Shown: positions 1-9,040 of the stretch, piece after piece
Layout: every line of letters begins with the position of its first letter
How positions within the stretch are numbered: position 1 is the first letter of the stretch
Origin: Candidatus Omnitrophota bacterium
GTDB taxonomy: Bacteria; Omnitrophota; Gorgyraeia; 2-01-FULL-45-10
Direction of reading: 5' to 3'
Length of the DNA stretch: 27,992 nt
NCBI GenBank assembly: GCA_022703295.1
Contig: JAKLDX010000002.1
Coordinates: 1 to 27,992 of the forward strand
Program-made: the position numbers and the translations under genes
Notes under the pieces: model-generated
Database searches by the model: none
What the model was told of the DNA's origin: nothing
The model's input: only the letters and a program-made list of their open reading frames with translations

Positions 1-162
1 GCTGCCGCAATTCTCGAGAAATTTCACCACGTCCGGAGGCTCGATATCATACAGGCGGTATTCCGCGTCTATGCCCAGCGCATTGAATGCCGCGCCATGC
101 ATAGCCGGTGAGAGCGAATGCTTTATCGGATGCCCTATTATGCCGTATTTAAGTTTTGTCAT
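1..162 (-). CDS. aroE: shikimate dehydrogenase, N-terminal part (runs off the left edge)
   Basis: This is the first 54 codons of a gene that continues beyond the left edge. The start reads [20 protein letters not shown], the hallmark N-terminus of AroE, in which the S-x-S of HSLSP binds the shikimate hydroxyl and carboxylate groups. AroE reduces 3-dehydroshikimate to shikimate with NADPH in the cytoplasmic aromatic amino acid pathway. It is the last visible gene of the ilv-leu operon, so aromatic and branched-chain synthesis may be co-transcribed. No convincing ribosome binding site precedes it. A second in-frame ATG at 168-166 would add two residues. The gap to leuA is filled by a 7-bp-period repeat. 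The family assignment is secure; whether the gene is intact cannot be seen. Confidence 0.93.
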   Translation of the reverse strand, partial: MTKLKYGIIGHPIKHSLSPAMHGAAFNALGIDAEYRLYDIEPPDVVKFLENCGS

Positions 163-240
163 AATCATAAAGAAGCCGTAAGTCTTAAGCCATAAGCTTA
201 AAGCTTCTTCGACTTATCGCTTATAGCTTACAACTTACAG
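163..240. repeat. degenerate 7-bp-period tandem repeat between leuA and aroE
   Basis: Read on the minus strand, the gap is a run of heptamers such as TAAGCTG, TAAGTTG, TAAGCTA, TAAGCGA and TAAGTCG, followed by TTTAAGC, TTATGGC, TTAAGAC and TTACGGC. The unit is TTANRGC-like and imperfect. The same pattern fills four other intergenic gaps in this window. It is not coding, and I see no terminator in it. Confidence 0.75.
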
Positions 241-1755
241 CTATTTTTCGTACACGAGCTTATTGGCCGCATTGATATAAGCCTTTATGCTCGCCTCTAT
301 TATATCTGTGCTAGCGCCCCTGCCCGAAACCACCCTGCCCTTGGACTCGATCTTCACGGAGACCTCACCGAGCGCGTCCTTACCGCTCGTGACACTCCTT
401 ATCTGATAATCCATGAGCTTACCCTTCGCCCCCGTGATCTTGTCGATGGCTTTGTAGCAGGCATCGACAGGGCCGTCTCCGGTGGAAACGGCTTTCAGCG
501 CTTTATTTTTAAATTTCAACTCTATCGTGGCCGTAGGCTTGACCTGGTCGCCTGAAGAGATGTGGAAATGCACCAGATGGAATTTCTCGGGTATCTTAGA
601 TATCTCTTCTTCGACGATCGTCTCGAGGTCCTCATCAAATATCTCTTTCTTCTTGTCCGCGAGTACCTTGAAACGGTCGAATGCCTTTTCCGTCTGTTCC
701 CTGGTCAATTCGAAGCCCAGCTTTTTCAACCTCTCGGTAAACGCATGCCTGCCGGAATGTTTTCCCAGGACAAGGTTCGTCGACTCGAAACCTACATCCT
801 CGGGCTTCATTATCTCGTAGGTTATCCTCTCCTTCAAAACACCATCCTGATGAATGCCGGATTCATGCGCAAACGCATTTGAGCCTATGATGGCCTTGTT
901 CGGCTGGACCATCATGCCGGTCAGCTTCGACACAAGGCGGCTCGTCTTGTAAAGCTCTTTCGTGTTTATAGACGTGTTGGCGCCGCTGAAGATGTCGGGC
1001 CTCGTCTTTATAGCCATGACTATCTCTTCCAGTGACGCGTTGCCTGCGCGCTCGCCCAGCCCGTTCATCGTGCACTCCACCTGCCTTGCGCCGTTGATCA
1101 CAGCAGCGAGCGAATTGGATACGCTCAGGCCGAGATCATTATGGCAATGAACGGATATCACGCACTTGTCAATATTAGGGACGTTCTCCTTCAACCCCTT
1201 TATGATCGCGGCAAACTCAAAGGGCGTGGAATATCCGACCGTGTCCGGGATATTGACAGTTGTGGCGCCGGCGTCTATAACGGATTCTACGACCTTATGC
1301 AAAAAGGCGCTTTCCGTCCTGGACGCATCTTCAGGAGAAAATTCTACATCCTGGCATTTGGACTTGGCGTATTTGACCGAAGCTACCGCGAGCCTCAGTA
1401 TCTCATCTTCCGCCTTTTTCAATTTATACTTCATGTGTATCTTGGATGTGGCCAGGAATACATGTATCCTCGGCCGGGCAGAAAATTTAACCGCGTTGTA
1501 AGCGGCATCGATATCTTTTTCTATCGCCCTCGCCAGGCCGCATATGACAGGCCCCCTTATGCTTTTAGCGACCGTCTTTACAGCCTCGAAGTCACCGGGA
1601 CTTGAGATCGGGAACCCCGCCTCGATAACGTCAACGCCCAGGACCGCGAGCTGCCTGGCTATCTCAAGCTTCTCCGTTATGTTGAGGCTCGCCCCCGGCG
1701 ACTGCTCCCCATCCCTCAGCGTTGTATCGAATATTATTATTTTCCCATCTTTCAT
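241..1755 (-). CDS. leuA: 2-isopropylmalate synthase
   Basis: LeuA condenses acetyl-CoA with 2-oxoisovalerate, the first committed step of leucine synthesis. The 504-residue protein opens with [13 protein letters not shown] (residues 9-21; R14 and D15 are catalytic and metal-binding) and has HCHNDLG at about 203-209, the divalent metal site of the DRE-TIM metallolyase barrel. The GERAGNA segment (about 235-241) is also typical. The length and the C-terminal region from about residue 380 match the long form with a leucine-sensing regulatory domain, so feedback by leucine is expected from family knowledge. The start is supported by AGGTGG six bases upstream of the ATG. It follows ilvC, separated by a family 1 structured repeat. 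A homocitrate or citramalate synthase is possible in principle, but the context with ilvC, ilvB, ilvN and ilvD argues for LeuA. Confidence 0.96.
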   Translation of the reverse strand: MKDGKIIIFDTTLRDGEQSPGASLNITEKLEIARQLAVLGVDVIEAGFPISSPGDFEAVKTVAKSIRGPVICGLARAIEKDIDAAYNAVKFSARPRIHVFLATSKIHMKYKLKKAEDEILRLAVASVKYAKSKCQDVEFSPEDASRTESAFLHKVVESVIDAGATTVNIPDTVGYSTPFEFAAIIKGLKENVPNIDKCVISVHCHNDLGLSVSNSLAAVINGARQVECTMNGLGERAGNASLEEIVMAIKTRPDIFSGANTSINTKELYKTSRLVSKLTGMMVQPNKAIIGSNAFAHESGIHQDGVLKERITYEIMKPEDVGFESTNLVLGKHSGRHAFTERLKKLGFELTREQTEKAFDRFKVLADKKKEIFDEDLETIVEEEISKIPEKFHLVHFHISSGDQVKPTATIELKFKNKALKAVSTGDGPVDACYKAIDKITGAKGKLMDYQIRSVTSGKDALGEVSVKIESKGRVVSGRGASTDIIEASIKAYINAANKLVYEK

Positions 1756-1769
1756 TTTTCCACCTATTT

Positions 1770-1950
1770 AAAAATAAATTTTTCGTTCTCCTGTAATGCG
1801 ATGTGGCGAGTGGTGAGCAGACACGTTAAAATTTCGAGGCAGCGTACGAGAAATTTTACCGAGCAAAATTTTGACATGGTTCAAAATTTTGCGTTGGCTG
1901 CGAACTACTCAACACAGCGCATTAAGCGCTGCATCGAAAAATTTATTTTT
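1770..1950. repeat. structured intergenic repeat, family 1, copy 1
   Basis: This element is nearly a complete palindrome. Its outermost arms (1770-1785 and 1935-1950, AAAAATAAATTTTTCG) are a perfect 16-bp inverted repeat. A second arm pair (1795-1820 with 1898-1923) pairs imperfectly over 26 positions. Inside are two hairpins. Hairpin I (1827-1858) has 9-bp arms TAAAATTTC/GAAATTTTA and a 14-nt loop. Hairpin II (1863-1892) has perfect 12-bp arms GCAAAATTTTGA/TCAAAATTTTGC and loop CATGGT. The right arm overlaps the ilvC stop codon (1943-1945) and its last codons. The left arm ends just upstream of the leuA ribosome binding site. Copies 2 and 3 lie at 7032-7199 and 14309-14483. Confidence 0.88.
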
Positions 1951-2938
1951 TCTCCATCCACGGCATCATCTTTCTTAAGCTCTCGCCGACCTTCTCTATC
2001 GGATGCTCTCTTTCGGCCTTCAGTATCGCGTTGAAATTCTGCCTGCCCGTCTCGTTCTCTTTTATCCATTCGCGGGCGAATTTTCCGCTCTTTATCTCTT
2101 TGAGCATCTTCTGCATCGCTTTTCTTGTTCTCTCGGTAATTATCTTCTTGCCTCGCGTCACATCGCCGTAGCACGCTGTATTCGAAACCCTGCACCTCAT
2201 TCCGTCTATGCCTTTTTCCTGGATGAGGTCGGTGATAAGTTTCAGCTCATGCAGGACCTCGAAATACGCTATCTCCGGCTGGTATCCCGCGGCAACGAGC
2301 GTGTCGAACCCTGCCTTGATAAGCTCCGTGGCTCCGCCGCAAAGCACTGCCTGCTCTCCGAAGAGGTCTGTTTCCGTCTCTTCGTCAAATGTCGTTTCGA
2401 TTACGCCGGCCCTCGTCCCGCCTATGCCCTTTGCATACGCAAGCGCGACCTTCTTGGCGTTGCCTGTCGCGTCCTGGAACACTGCGACAAGGCAAGGAAC
2501 TCCTTTACCCTCTTCGTACATCCTGCGCACCAATGCACCTGGTCCTTTAGGAGCGACCATGATGACGTCGATCTTCTTAGACGGCTTTATCTGCTTGAAC
2601 CTTATATTGAATCCGTGGGAAAATAGAAGCGCCTTTCCCTTCGTCATATTCGCGGCTATCTCATTCTTGTAAACTTTTGCCTGGACGTGGTCTTCGGTCA
2701 ATATCTGAATTATGTCAGCCTGCGCCGATGCCTCTTTTGCCGAAACCGGATTAAAACCGTCCTTCTTAGCCTGCTCGTAATTCGCGGTACCCGGAAGTTC
2801 GCTCACGACAACATCAAGCCCGGAATCCCTTAAATTCAAACTCTGCCCGCGGCCCTGGATACCATATCCGATAACCGCTATCTTTTTTCCCTTCAACAAA
2901 TTCAAATCCGCGTCATTGTCATAATAAATCTTTGCCAT
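1943..2938 (-). CDS. ilvC: ketol-acid reductoisomerase
   Basis: IlvC isomerises and reduces acetolactate and acetohydroxybutyrate in valine and isoleucine synthesis. At 331 residues it is the short class I form. The Rossmann motif GYGIQG is at residues 24-29, followed by the NLRDSG helix (35-40). The C-terminal helical domain carries [16 protein letters not shown], which includes metal-binding glutamates. The loop after the second beta strand (residues 46-57, [12 protein letters not shown]) begins with an acidic residue and contains no arginine or lysine. Known NADPH enzymes usually have basic or serine phosphate contacts there, so NADH preference is a reasonable inference. AGGAAGGAA precedes the ATG. 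The last codons and the stop lie in the arm of the neighbouring family 1 repeat. Confidence 0.96.
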   Translation of the reverse strand: MAKIYYDNDADLNLLKGKKIAVIGYGIQGRGQSLNLRDSGLDVVVSELPGTANYEQAKKDGFNPVSAKEASAQADIIQILTEDHVQAKVYKNEIAANMTKGKALLFSHGFNIRFKQIKPSKKIDVIMVAPKGPGALVRRMYEEGKGVPCLVAVFQDATGNAKKVALAYAKGIGGTRAGVIETTFDEETETDLFGEQAVLCGGATELIKAGFDTLVAAGYQPEIAYFEVLHELKLITDLIQEKGIDGMRCRVSNTACYGDVTRGKKIITERTRKAMQKMLKEIKSGKFAREWIKENETGRQNFNAILKAEREHPIEKVGESLRKMMPWMEKK

Positions 2939-2960
2939 TTCCTTCCTGCTCCTTTCGGTT

Positions 2961-3012
2961 TTTAGCTATAAGCTTTCTTACAGCTTACGGCTTATAGCTT
3001 ACAACTTACAGC
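2961..3012. repeat. degenerate 7-bp-period tandem repeat between ilvN and ilvC
   Basis: On the minus strand this reads as heptamers including TAAGTTG, TAAGCTA, TAAGCCG, TAAGCTG and TAAGAAA. It begins right at the ilvN stop and ends just before the ilvC ribosome binding site. The unit is the same as in the gaps at 163-240 and 3544-3586. Confidence 0.75.
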
Positions 3013-3527
3013 TACTCATTAACTTCCGGCTTCCCCTCTGCCTTCAACCCCTTATCTTCCGTACTCATCGCGACCCTGCCCGTCCTCACCACCTCCAATA
3101 TACCGAACGGCCGCAGAAGCTCCAGGAGCGCCTTTATCCTTGTCTGGTCACCCGTCGCCTCGATGCTTATCGACTTCGAACCGGCGTTCTCTATCCTGGC
3201 GCCGAATGATTCTATCGACTCCAGGACCTCTTTCCTGTTCTTCGCGGTCACTGCCACCTTGACAAGCACAAGCTCGCGGTCGATAAATTCGCCCTCTTTA
3301 AAGTCGACGACCTTTATGACATCGATGAGTTTATTCAGCTGTTTTTTTATCTGTTCGAGCGTCTTATCATCACCTTCCACGCCTATGGTCATCCTTGAGA
3401 CACTCGGATCCTCCGTCTCACCGACAGCCAAAGACGATATATTGAACCCGCGCGCGCTGAAAAGGCCTGATATCCGCGCGAGCACGCCGAACTTATTCTC
3501 CACTAAGACTGATATTGTGTGTTTCAT
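3012..3527 (-). CDS. ilvN: acetolactate synthase, regulatory (small) subunit
   Basis: This protein (171 aa) is the regulatory partner of IlvB. An N-terminal ACT domain (about residues 4-77) starts HTISVLVENKFGVLARISGL and contains FNISSLAVG. G14 and N29 fall at the same positions as the residues that bind the feedback inhibitor valine in the E. coli IlvH subunit, so valine inhibition is expected. A C-terminal ACT-like domain (about 80-160) includes the I-E-A-T-G-D motif. The length matches the long IlvH/IlvN type. It lies directly downstream of ilvB across a short heptamer-repeat gap, consistent with production of the two subunits from one transcript. No strong ribosome binding site precedes the ATG; the best is AGG about 12 bases upstream. 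Confidence 0.95.
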   Translation of the reverse strand: MKHTISVLVENKFGVLARISGLFSARGFNISSLAVGETEDPSVSRMTIGVEGDDKTLEQIKKQLNKLIDVIKVVDFKEGEFIDRELVLVKVAVTAKNRKEVLESIESFGARIENAGSKSISIEATGDQTRIKALLELLRPFGILEVVRTGRVAMSTEDKGLKAEGKPEVNE

Positions 3528-3543
3528 GTGTCTATCGACCTTT

Positions 3544-3586
3544 TTAGCTGTAAGTTATAAGCTTTAAGCTTACGGCTTAAAGCTGA
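3544..3586. repeat. degenerate 7-bp-period tandem repeat between ilvB and ilvN
   Basis: On the minus strand this reads as heptamer-like units CGTAAGC, TTAAAGC, TTATAAC and TTACAGC. It occupies most of the gap between the ilvB stop and the ilvN start. Confidence 0.7.
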
Positions 3587-3588
3587 CT

Positions 3589-5265
3589 CTACGCCAGCCC
3601 GCCGTCCAGCATCTTGTTTATCGCTTCGCCCGCCGGCACCATCGGGAAGACGTTCTCTTCTTTCTCGATGTGGAAATCGATGAATACGGTGTTATTTATC
3701 TCGAGCGCCCTGTCGATCGCCGGCCTGACCTCGCTCTTCTTGGTAACTCTTATGCCTATCGCGCCGTAACTCTCGGCAAGTTTGATAAAGTCAGGGCAGC
3801 CAGCGCCCAGGCATGTGTAGGAATAGCGCTTCTTATAAAATAATTCCTGCCACTGCCTCACCATACCGAGATAGCAGTTATTAAATATGGCAACCTTGAC
3901 GGGAAGTTTGTTTATGACCGCCGTAGCCAGTTCCTGTATGTTCATCTGTATCGAGCCGTCGCCCGCTATATCAAAGACCGTCGCTTTCGGCTTGCCGATC
4001 TGCGCGCCTATTGCGGCGGGAAATCCGTAACCCATGGTGCCCAGCCCGCCGGACGATATCATCGTCCTCGGTTTCATGAATTTATAGAACTGCGCTGCCC
4101 ACATCTGGTGCTGACCGACTTCCGTGCAGATGATCGCATCGCCTTTAGTGGCCTTATATATCTCCTGGAGGATATACTGCGGCCTGACCTTGTCGTCGTC
4201 CTTGAATTTCAGCGGATGCTTATCTTTCCAGTCCTCAACCTTCTTTATCCATTCTTTGGTATCCGGTTTCTTGATAAGCTTATTTAATTTTTTCAATATG
4301 GCCTTCGCGTCCCCGACTATCGGCACGTCAACCGCGACGCTCTTTGAAACGCTCGCCGGGTCTATGTCGATATGGATGACCTTTGCCTGCGGGGCAAATT
4401 CATCCAGCTTGCCGGTAACCCTGTCGTCAAACCTAGCGCCGACAGCTATGATAAGGTCAGACCCCATTATCGAATGGTTCGCGTAAGCGGTACCATGCAT
4501 GCCGAGCATGCCAAGGGACAATTTATTGTCCTGCGGGAAGACGCCCAGCCCCAACAGTGTGGTCGTCACTGGTATGTCATTCTTAACCGCAAGCTCATAA
4601 ACCTCTTCCGAGGCCTCGGAACTTATCGCGCCGCCGCCCACATAAAGTATCGGCCGCCGCGATTCCGATATGACTTTAGCCGCCCTCTTTATCTGCCCGG
4701 GATGGCCTTCGTAAGTCGGCTTGTATCCCCGTATATCTATCTTCTCCGGATAGACGAACTCCGCCTCTTTCATCTGGATGTCTGACGGAAAATCTATTAG
4801 GACAGGCCCGGGCCTGCCTGTAGAAGCTATATGGAACGCCTCTTTTATTATACGCGTCAGGTCTTTGATGTCCTCGACCAGATAATTATGCTTGGTGATC
4901 GGCCTTGTGATACCCGTTATGTCAGCCTCCTGAAACGCGTCGTTACCTATCAGGAAACTCTTGACCTGGCCGGTTATCGCGACCATCGGGACCGAATCCA
5001 TGTACGCCGTCGCGATGCCGGTCACGAGGTTTGTCGCGCCCGGGCCCGATGTAGCAAGGCAGACTCCGACCTTACCGGTCGCCCTGGCGTAACCGTCGGC
5101 CGCATGCGCTGCCGCCTGTTCATGGCGCGTCAGGATGAGCTTTATCGGCGCGTCATACAGCTTGTCGAAAATGGGCAGCACCTGGCCTCCGGGGTAACCG
5201 AATATGATTTCGACCCCTTCTTTCCTGAGTGACTCGATAAGTATCTGTGCGCCTGTCATTTTCAT
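3589..5265 (-). CDS. ilvB: acetolactate synthase, catalytic (large) subunit
   Basis: This is the thiamine-diphosphate enzyme that makes acetolactate from two pyruvates, or acetohydroxybutyrate from pyruvate and 2-oxobutyrate. The open frame extends to 5370, but I place the start at 5265 (MKMTGAQ). This leaves 558 residues, starts one base after the ilvD stop, and has AAGG six bases upstream. The upstream 35 codons are ilvD sequence read in another frame. Visible motifs are FGYPGG (22-27), catalytic Glu49 in TRHEQ, the SGPGATN loop, GNDAFQE, and the ThDP/Mg motif GDG with the downstream N-N in [11 protein letters not shown] and [13 protein letters not shown]. The protein acts with IlvN encoded just downstream. 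Confidence 0.96.
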   Translation of the reverse strand: MKMTGAQILIESLRKEGVEIIFGYPGGQVLPIFDKLYDAPIKLILTRHEQAAAHAADGYARATGKVGVCLATSGPGATNLVTGIATAYMDSVPMVAITGQVKSFLIGNDAFQEADITGITRPITKHNYLVEDIKDLTRIIKEAFHIASTGRPGPVLIDFPSDIQMKEAEFVYPEKIDIRGYKPTYEGHPGQIKRAAKVISESRRPILYVGGGAISSEASEEVYELAVKNDIPVTTTLLGLGVFPQDNKLSLGMLGMHGTAYANHSIMGSDLIIAVGARFDDRVTGKLDEFAPQAKVIHIDIDPASVSKSVAVDVPIVGDAKAILKKLNKLIKKPDTKEWIKKVEDWKDKHPLKFKDDDKVRPQYILQEIYKATKGDAIICTEVGQHQMWAAQFYKFMKPRTMISSGGLGTMGYGFPAAIGAQIGKPKATVFDIAGDGSIQMNIQELATAVINKLPVKVAIFNNCYLGMVRQWQELFYKKRYSYTCLGAGCPDFIKLAESYGAIGIRVTKKSEVRPAIDRALEINNTVFIDFHIEKEENVFPMVPAGEAINKMLDGGLA

Positions 5266-5266
5266 G

Positions 5267-6922
5267 TTATACCTTAAGGATCGCGCCTTCTGATGCTGAA
5301 GAGACAAACTTCGCGTATCTCGCGAGATATCCTTCGGTCTCTTTTGCCTCAGGGGCTTTCCATTTTGCAAGTCTTGCCTTTATTTCATTATCGTCAACCT
5401 TCAGGTCCAGCCTGCGGGCTGGGACATCTATCGATATCTCATCGCCGTCCTGGATTATAGCTATAACTCCGCCAGCCTGAGCTTCTGGAGAAATATGGCC
5501 GATGCACGGCCCTTGCGTGCCGCCCGAGAATCTTCCGTCAGTGATAAGGGCAACGTCATTTGCTAGCCCCATCCCCACGATCGCGGCAGTCGGAGAGAGC
5601 ATCTCTCTCATGCCCGGGCCGCCTTTCGGGCCTTCGTACCTGATAACGACACAGTCGCCTTTTCGTATCTTTCCGGCCATAATCGCCTGCATGCACGATT
5701 CTTCGGAATCGAAAACGCGCGCCTTGCCTTTGAAGCGCATCATGGCTTCGGATACCGCGGTCTGCTTCACCACAGCGCCTTCGGGCGCGATGTTCCCGCG
5801 CAAAACCGCGATGCCGCCTTCCTTGTGATACGCGTTCTTATAATCCCTGATGACATTCTCATCCAGTATCTGCGCGTCATTGGCGATCTGGCTTATAAGC
5901 CTGCCGCTCGATGTCATGATATCGTCAAGCTGATTTCTCATCCTCTTCATAATAGCCGGGATGCCGCCTGCCGAATCGAGGTCCTCCATGAAATGCTCCC
6001 CGCCCGGTAATATGTTCGAGATATGCGGCGTGCGTTTCGATATCTCATCGAACATGTCTATGGGCACATCTATGCCGAATTCTTTCGCTACAGCCATAAT
6101 GTGCAGGACCGTATTCGTAGAACCGCCGAGCGCCATGTCGACTTTTATCGCGTTAGCGAACGCCTCTTTCCTGCAGATGGTCCTGGGCAGCACGTTACGC
6201 CTGACCATATTGACTATCTTCTCTCCGGATTCCTGCGCTATCCTGTCTTTCTTAGCCGAAACTGCCAATGCGGTCGCGCAGCCAGGCATGCTCATCCCGA
6301 GCGCTTCCGTAACACATGCCATGGAATTTGCCGTATAAAGCCCCTGACAAGCTCCTGCACCCGGGCATGCGCACATCTCGAGCGCGCTCAGCTCGTCCTG
6401 GGATATCTCACCCTTCTTGAAACGGCCTACTGCCTCAAAGGTATCCTTGACCAGAGAAAGCCTGCGGCCTCTTAAGTTGCCGCTCATCATAGGCCCGGCT
6501 GTCACAACAATAGTCGGGACATTCAGTCTGCCTGCGGCCATTAGCATCCCCGGAGTGATCTTATCGCAATTCGTAAGACAGACAAGTCCGTCAAATTGAT
6601 GGGCTTTCATTATGCATTCTATCATGTCGGCTATGAGTTCGCGCGAAGCAAGCGAATATCTCATCCCCGTGTGCCCCATAGCGATACCATCGCAAATACC
6701 GGGAATGCCGAAGAAAAACGGCACTCCGCCGCCTGAGGCTATGCCGCGCTCGATGAAGCGCTCCAACCTTGCCATATGTATATGGCCGGGTATAATATCC
6801 GTCCTTGATGTGGCGACCGCTATGAACGGCTTCGCCATATCATCCTTAGATATGCCGGTAGCGTATAAAAGGCTCCTTGCCCCGGCCCTTTCAACACCTT
6901 TCTTTATCTTGTCACTTTTCAT
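5267..6922 (-). CDS. ilvD: dihydroxy-acid dehydratase
   Basis: IlvD dehydrates 2,3-dihydroxy-isovalerate and -methylvalerate to the 2-oxo acids, the step after IlvC. At 551 residues it has normal family length. Iron-sulfur cysteines are visible in TNCDKITPG (C119) and [14 protein letters not shown] (C192), with a further candidate in [13 protein letters not shown] (C77). The C-terminal [19 protein letters not shown] motif is intact. The ATG is preceded by GGAGG nine bases upstream, and by a consensus promoter whose -10 box is about 30 bases upstream. This makes ilvD the first gene of the operon with a very short leader and no room for an attenuator. The ilvB start lies one base beyond its stop, so translation is probably coupled. 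Confidence 0.97.
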   Translation of the reverse strand: MKSDKIKKGVERAGARSLLYATGISKDDMAKPFIAVATSRTDIIPGHIHMARLERFIERGIASGGGVPFFFGIPGICDGIAMGHTGMRYSLASRELIADMIECIMKAHQFDGLVCLTNCDKITPGMLMAAGRLNVPTIVVTAGPMMSGNLRGRRLSLVKDTFEAVGRFKKGEISQDELSALEMCACPGAGACQGLYTANSMACVTEALGMSMPGCATALAVSAKKDRIAQESGEKIVNMVRRNVLPRTICRKEAFANAIKVDMALGGSTNTVLHIMAVAKEFGIDVPIDMFDEISKRTPHISNILPGGEHFMEDLDSAGGIPAIMKRMRNQLDDIMTSSGRLISQIANDAQILDENVIRDYKNAYHKEGGIAVLRGNIAPEGAVVKQTAVSEAMMRFKGKARVFDSEESCMQAIMAGKIRKGDCVVIRYEGPKGGPGMREMLSPTAAIVGMGLANDVALITDGRFSGGTQGPCIGHISPEAQAGGVIAIIQDGDEISIDVPARRLDLKVDDNEIKARLAKWKAPEAKETEGYLARYAKFVSSASEGAILKV

Positions 6923-6951
6923 TTAGGGGTACCTCCATATAATGAGCTAAA

Positions 6952-6980
6952 ATTATATAATATTAGCATATATATGTCAA
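6952..6980 (-). promoter_or_regulatory. sigma-70-type promoter of the ilv-leu operon
   Basis: On the minus strand TTGACA (6980-6975), a spacer of exactly 17 bases and TATAAT (6957-6952) match the housekeeping consensus at all 12 positions. The ilvD ATG is at 6922, so the transcript leader would be only about 20-25 nt and carries the GGAGG ribosome binding site. The AT-rich stretch upstream is compatible with an UP element. No leader peptide, T-box or terminator hairpin fits between promoter and gene. Confidence 0.85.
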
Positions 6981-7031
6981 TGTAATTAGCAAATCCTTAA
7001 CAAAAGGTAGATTTTCCGGCTCCCTCCTCAG

Positions 7032-7199
7032 ATTTTTTTCGCTTCTGTTTGAATGTGATGTGGCGAGTGGTGAGTAGGGCCTTAAAATTTCGAGGCAGCG
7101 TACGAGAAATTTTACGGAGTACAATTTTGGCATGGTCCAAAATTGTACGTCCCTGCGAACCACGAGCCGCAGCACATTAAGCACCATGGCGAAAAAAAT
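7032..7199. repeat. structured intergenic repeat, family 1, copy 2
   Basis: This copy has the same architecture as copy 1. The outer arms are ATTTTTTTCGC (7032-7042) and its complement (7189-7199). The second arm pair starts AATGTG and ends CACATT, where copy 1 has AATGCG and CGCATT. Hairpin I (7083-7114) is unchanged. Hairpin II (7119-7148) has perfect 12-bp arms GTACAATTTTGG/CCAAAATTGTAC around the invariant loop CATGGT. It sits between the alr stop and the ilvD promoter, the junction of two transcription units. Apart from this element and the promoter, the gap 6923-7209 holds nothing I can identify. Confidence 0.88.
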
Positions 7200-7209
7200 T
7201 TCCTTCTCC

Positions 7210-8367
7210 TTAAGGTTTGTAGACGCGCGGGACGCGGTTTGAGATACTGCAGACTACTTCGTAGGCTATTGTGCCTGCCAGGCGTGCTAACTTTTCGGTA
7301 CGTATTTCCTCGAATCCCTGTTTACCTATTAAAACCACCTCATCCCCTATTCGGGCGCCTCTCACATTCGTAATGTCTATCATGGTCTGGTCCATCGTGA
7401 CCTTGCCGACTACAGGCGCGCGATGGCCGCGCACAAGCACCTCTGCCTTATTGGACAGATTCCTCTCGTAGCCGTCCGCGTAACCTATCGGTAAAGTGGC
7501 TATCCTGGTATGTTTCTGGGTGATGAACGTCCTGCCGTAACTTATCGAACGGCCCGGGGGCGTGTCTTTTATATAAACTATCTTCGTCTTAAGGGATAAG
7601 GCATTTTTTAATTTGATCAATTTTGGGAATGTATGTTTCGGGTACATCCCGTAAATGATCAGCCCCGGCCTGACGAGATTCAGGTGCGACCTTTTAAAAT
7701 CCACCGTCGCGATGGAGTTCGCGGCATGGCGTAGCGGTATTTTTATCCAGTTCTTTTCGGCCTCGACGAGAAGCTTTTCGAACGCCTCTATCTGGTAATT
7801 GGTAAAAAAATCGTCCCTGCCGGCGCTGGAAAAATGCGTATATACACCTTCGAGCACCAGGGATTTTTCCCTGGATGCCTTTTTCAGGAAATCGAGCGCC
7901 TCTTCGTGCCACACGCCTATGCGGCCCATGCCGGTATCGACCTTCACATGAACTTTCAGCTTAAGGCCTGTCTCATCCGCCTCTTTCTTCACCGCATCCA
8001 TCAGCTCATCGCTGCATAAAGTCAACGTCACGTCTTTTTCCATCGCGATGCGGATCTCGCTCGGCAGGACAGATCCCAGGACCAGAATAGGCGTTTTCAG
8101 GCCGTGCTCCCTCAGCCTGACGGCTTCGTCCGTTGTGGCGACGCCCAGGTAATCGGCGCCGAGTTTTTCAAGCACGGTCGATACCTCGACTATGCCGTGG
8201 CCGTAAGCGTTGGCCTTGACGACGACCATTATATTGACGTCTTTTCCGACGAGCTTCTTCACCTGCCTAAAATTGTGCTCTATGGCATTAAGGTCGATCT
8301 CCGCCCAGGTAGGCCTGTACCGCGGCTTGGAAACCCCGTTATGTGTCTTGACCGTCATCTCCGCCAT
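7210..8367 (-). CDS. alr: alanine racemase
   Basis: Alr is a PLP enzyme that interconverts L- and D-alanine, supplying D-alanine for peptidoglycan. The 385-residue protein has the PLP lysine K51 in VVVKANAYGHG and the second catalytic base Y277 in SISYGRTF. Other family signatures are VDTGMGRIG (about 143-151) and VRPGLIIYG (about 232-240). This is a complete fold-III barrel plus C-terminal beta domain of usual length. The start follows the tsaB stop by one base, with GGGG seven bases upstream inside the tsaB end. A second in-frame ATG lies three codons later. Placement beside tsaB and tsaE is a housekeeping linkage seen in other bacteria. Confidence 0.96.
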   Translation of the reverse strand: MAEMTVKTHNGVSKPRYRPTWAEIDLNAIEHNFRQVKKLVGKDVNIMVVVKANAYGHGIVEVSTVLEKLGADYLGVATTDEAVRLREHGLKTPILVLGSVLPSEIRIAMEKDVTLTLCSDELMDAVKKEADETGLKLKVHVKVDTGMGRIGVWHEEALDFLKKASREKSLVLEGVYTHFSSAGRDDFFTNYQIEAFEKLLVEAEKNWIKIPLRHAANSIATVDFKRSHLNLVRPGLIIYGMYPKHTFPKLIKLKNALSLKTKIVYIKDTPPGRSISYGRTFITQKHTRIATLPIGYADGYERNLSNKAEVLVRGHRAPVVGKVTMDQTMIDITNVRGARIGDEVVLIGKQGFEEIRTEKLARLAGTIAYEVVCSISNRVPRVYKP

Positions 8368-8368
8368 T

Positions 8369-9040
8369 TTATTTCCCCGTTATATCGCAGTGGCTTGAAT
8401 ACAAGTACAATGGTTCAAGGTCTTCCGCCCTGATGAAACGCTTCTTTTTATAAAGGCCTTCCGCGTAAATCGCCGCCACCTCGGCCCTGGGATGCCAGAT
8501 CTTGCGTATCAAAGTTTGGCCTTGCGGCCGCGACTTTTCTATCAAACCGGCCGCGTCGCCTAAAAAGATTATATTATCATATTTTTCCAGCTTTTTCAAA
8601 AGCTCTTCGGCCGGCAACAGGAGATATCCGGATAACTTTTTTATTGTTTCCCCGTCAGACCTGTATATGGCGGCATAGACCTTGCTCTTTCTGGCATCCA
8701 GTACAGGGCATATTACGCCTTTAAAGCCGGCGGCGTTCGCGGCGATCACATCCAGCGTCGGAACAACGACTATCTTTTTATGCAGCGCGTACGCCAGGCC
8801 CTTTACGGTGGCAACGGCTATGCGAAGCCCCGTGAACGAGCCCGGGCCTATGCTGACACCGAAACAATCTATGTCGCCTACTTTCATCCCGGCCTTTTTC
8901 AAAAGCCTGTCGATCATCGGAACGAGCATGCTGGAGTGGCGCATGGGAGACTTCCGGTGGAAACGTCCGGCTATCCTGCCGCCCTTCATAACGGCGAGGC
9001 TTAAGAATTCCGTAGATGTGTCGATAGCTAAAAGTTTCAT
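8369..9040 (-). CDS. tsaB: tRNA threonylcarbamoyladenosine biosynthesis protein TsaB
   Basis: TsaB (formerly YeaZ, 223 aa) is the non-catalytic ASKHA-fold partner of TsaD in making t6A at position 37 of ANN-decoding tRNAs. It opens with MKLLAIDTSTEFLSLAV and contains the family segment GVSIGPGSFTGLRIAVATVKGLA (about 62-84) and CPVLDARKSKVYAA. Its ATG overlaps the tsaE stop in an ATGA arrangement (9040-9037), typical of translational coupling. tsaD is not in the window. Confidence 0.95.
   Translation of the reverse strand: MKLLAIDTSTEFLSLAVMKGGRIAGRFHRKSPMRHSSMLVPMIDRLLKKAGMKVGDIDCFGVSIGPGSFTGLRIAVATVKGLAYALHKKIVVVPTLDVIAANAAGFKGVICPVLDARKSKVYAAIYRSDGETIKKLSGYLLLPAEELLKKLEKYDNIIFLGDAAGLIEKSRPQGQTLIRKIWHPRAEVAAIYAEGLYKKKRFIRAEDLEPLYLYSSHCDITGK

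Noticed and set aside
5266..5370. 35-codon N-terminal extension of ilvB
   Set aside because: It overlaps ilvD in another frame and has no similarity to IlvB N-termini. The start at 5265 has an AAGG six bases upstream and leaves the usual length.
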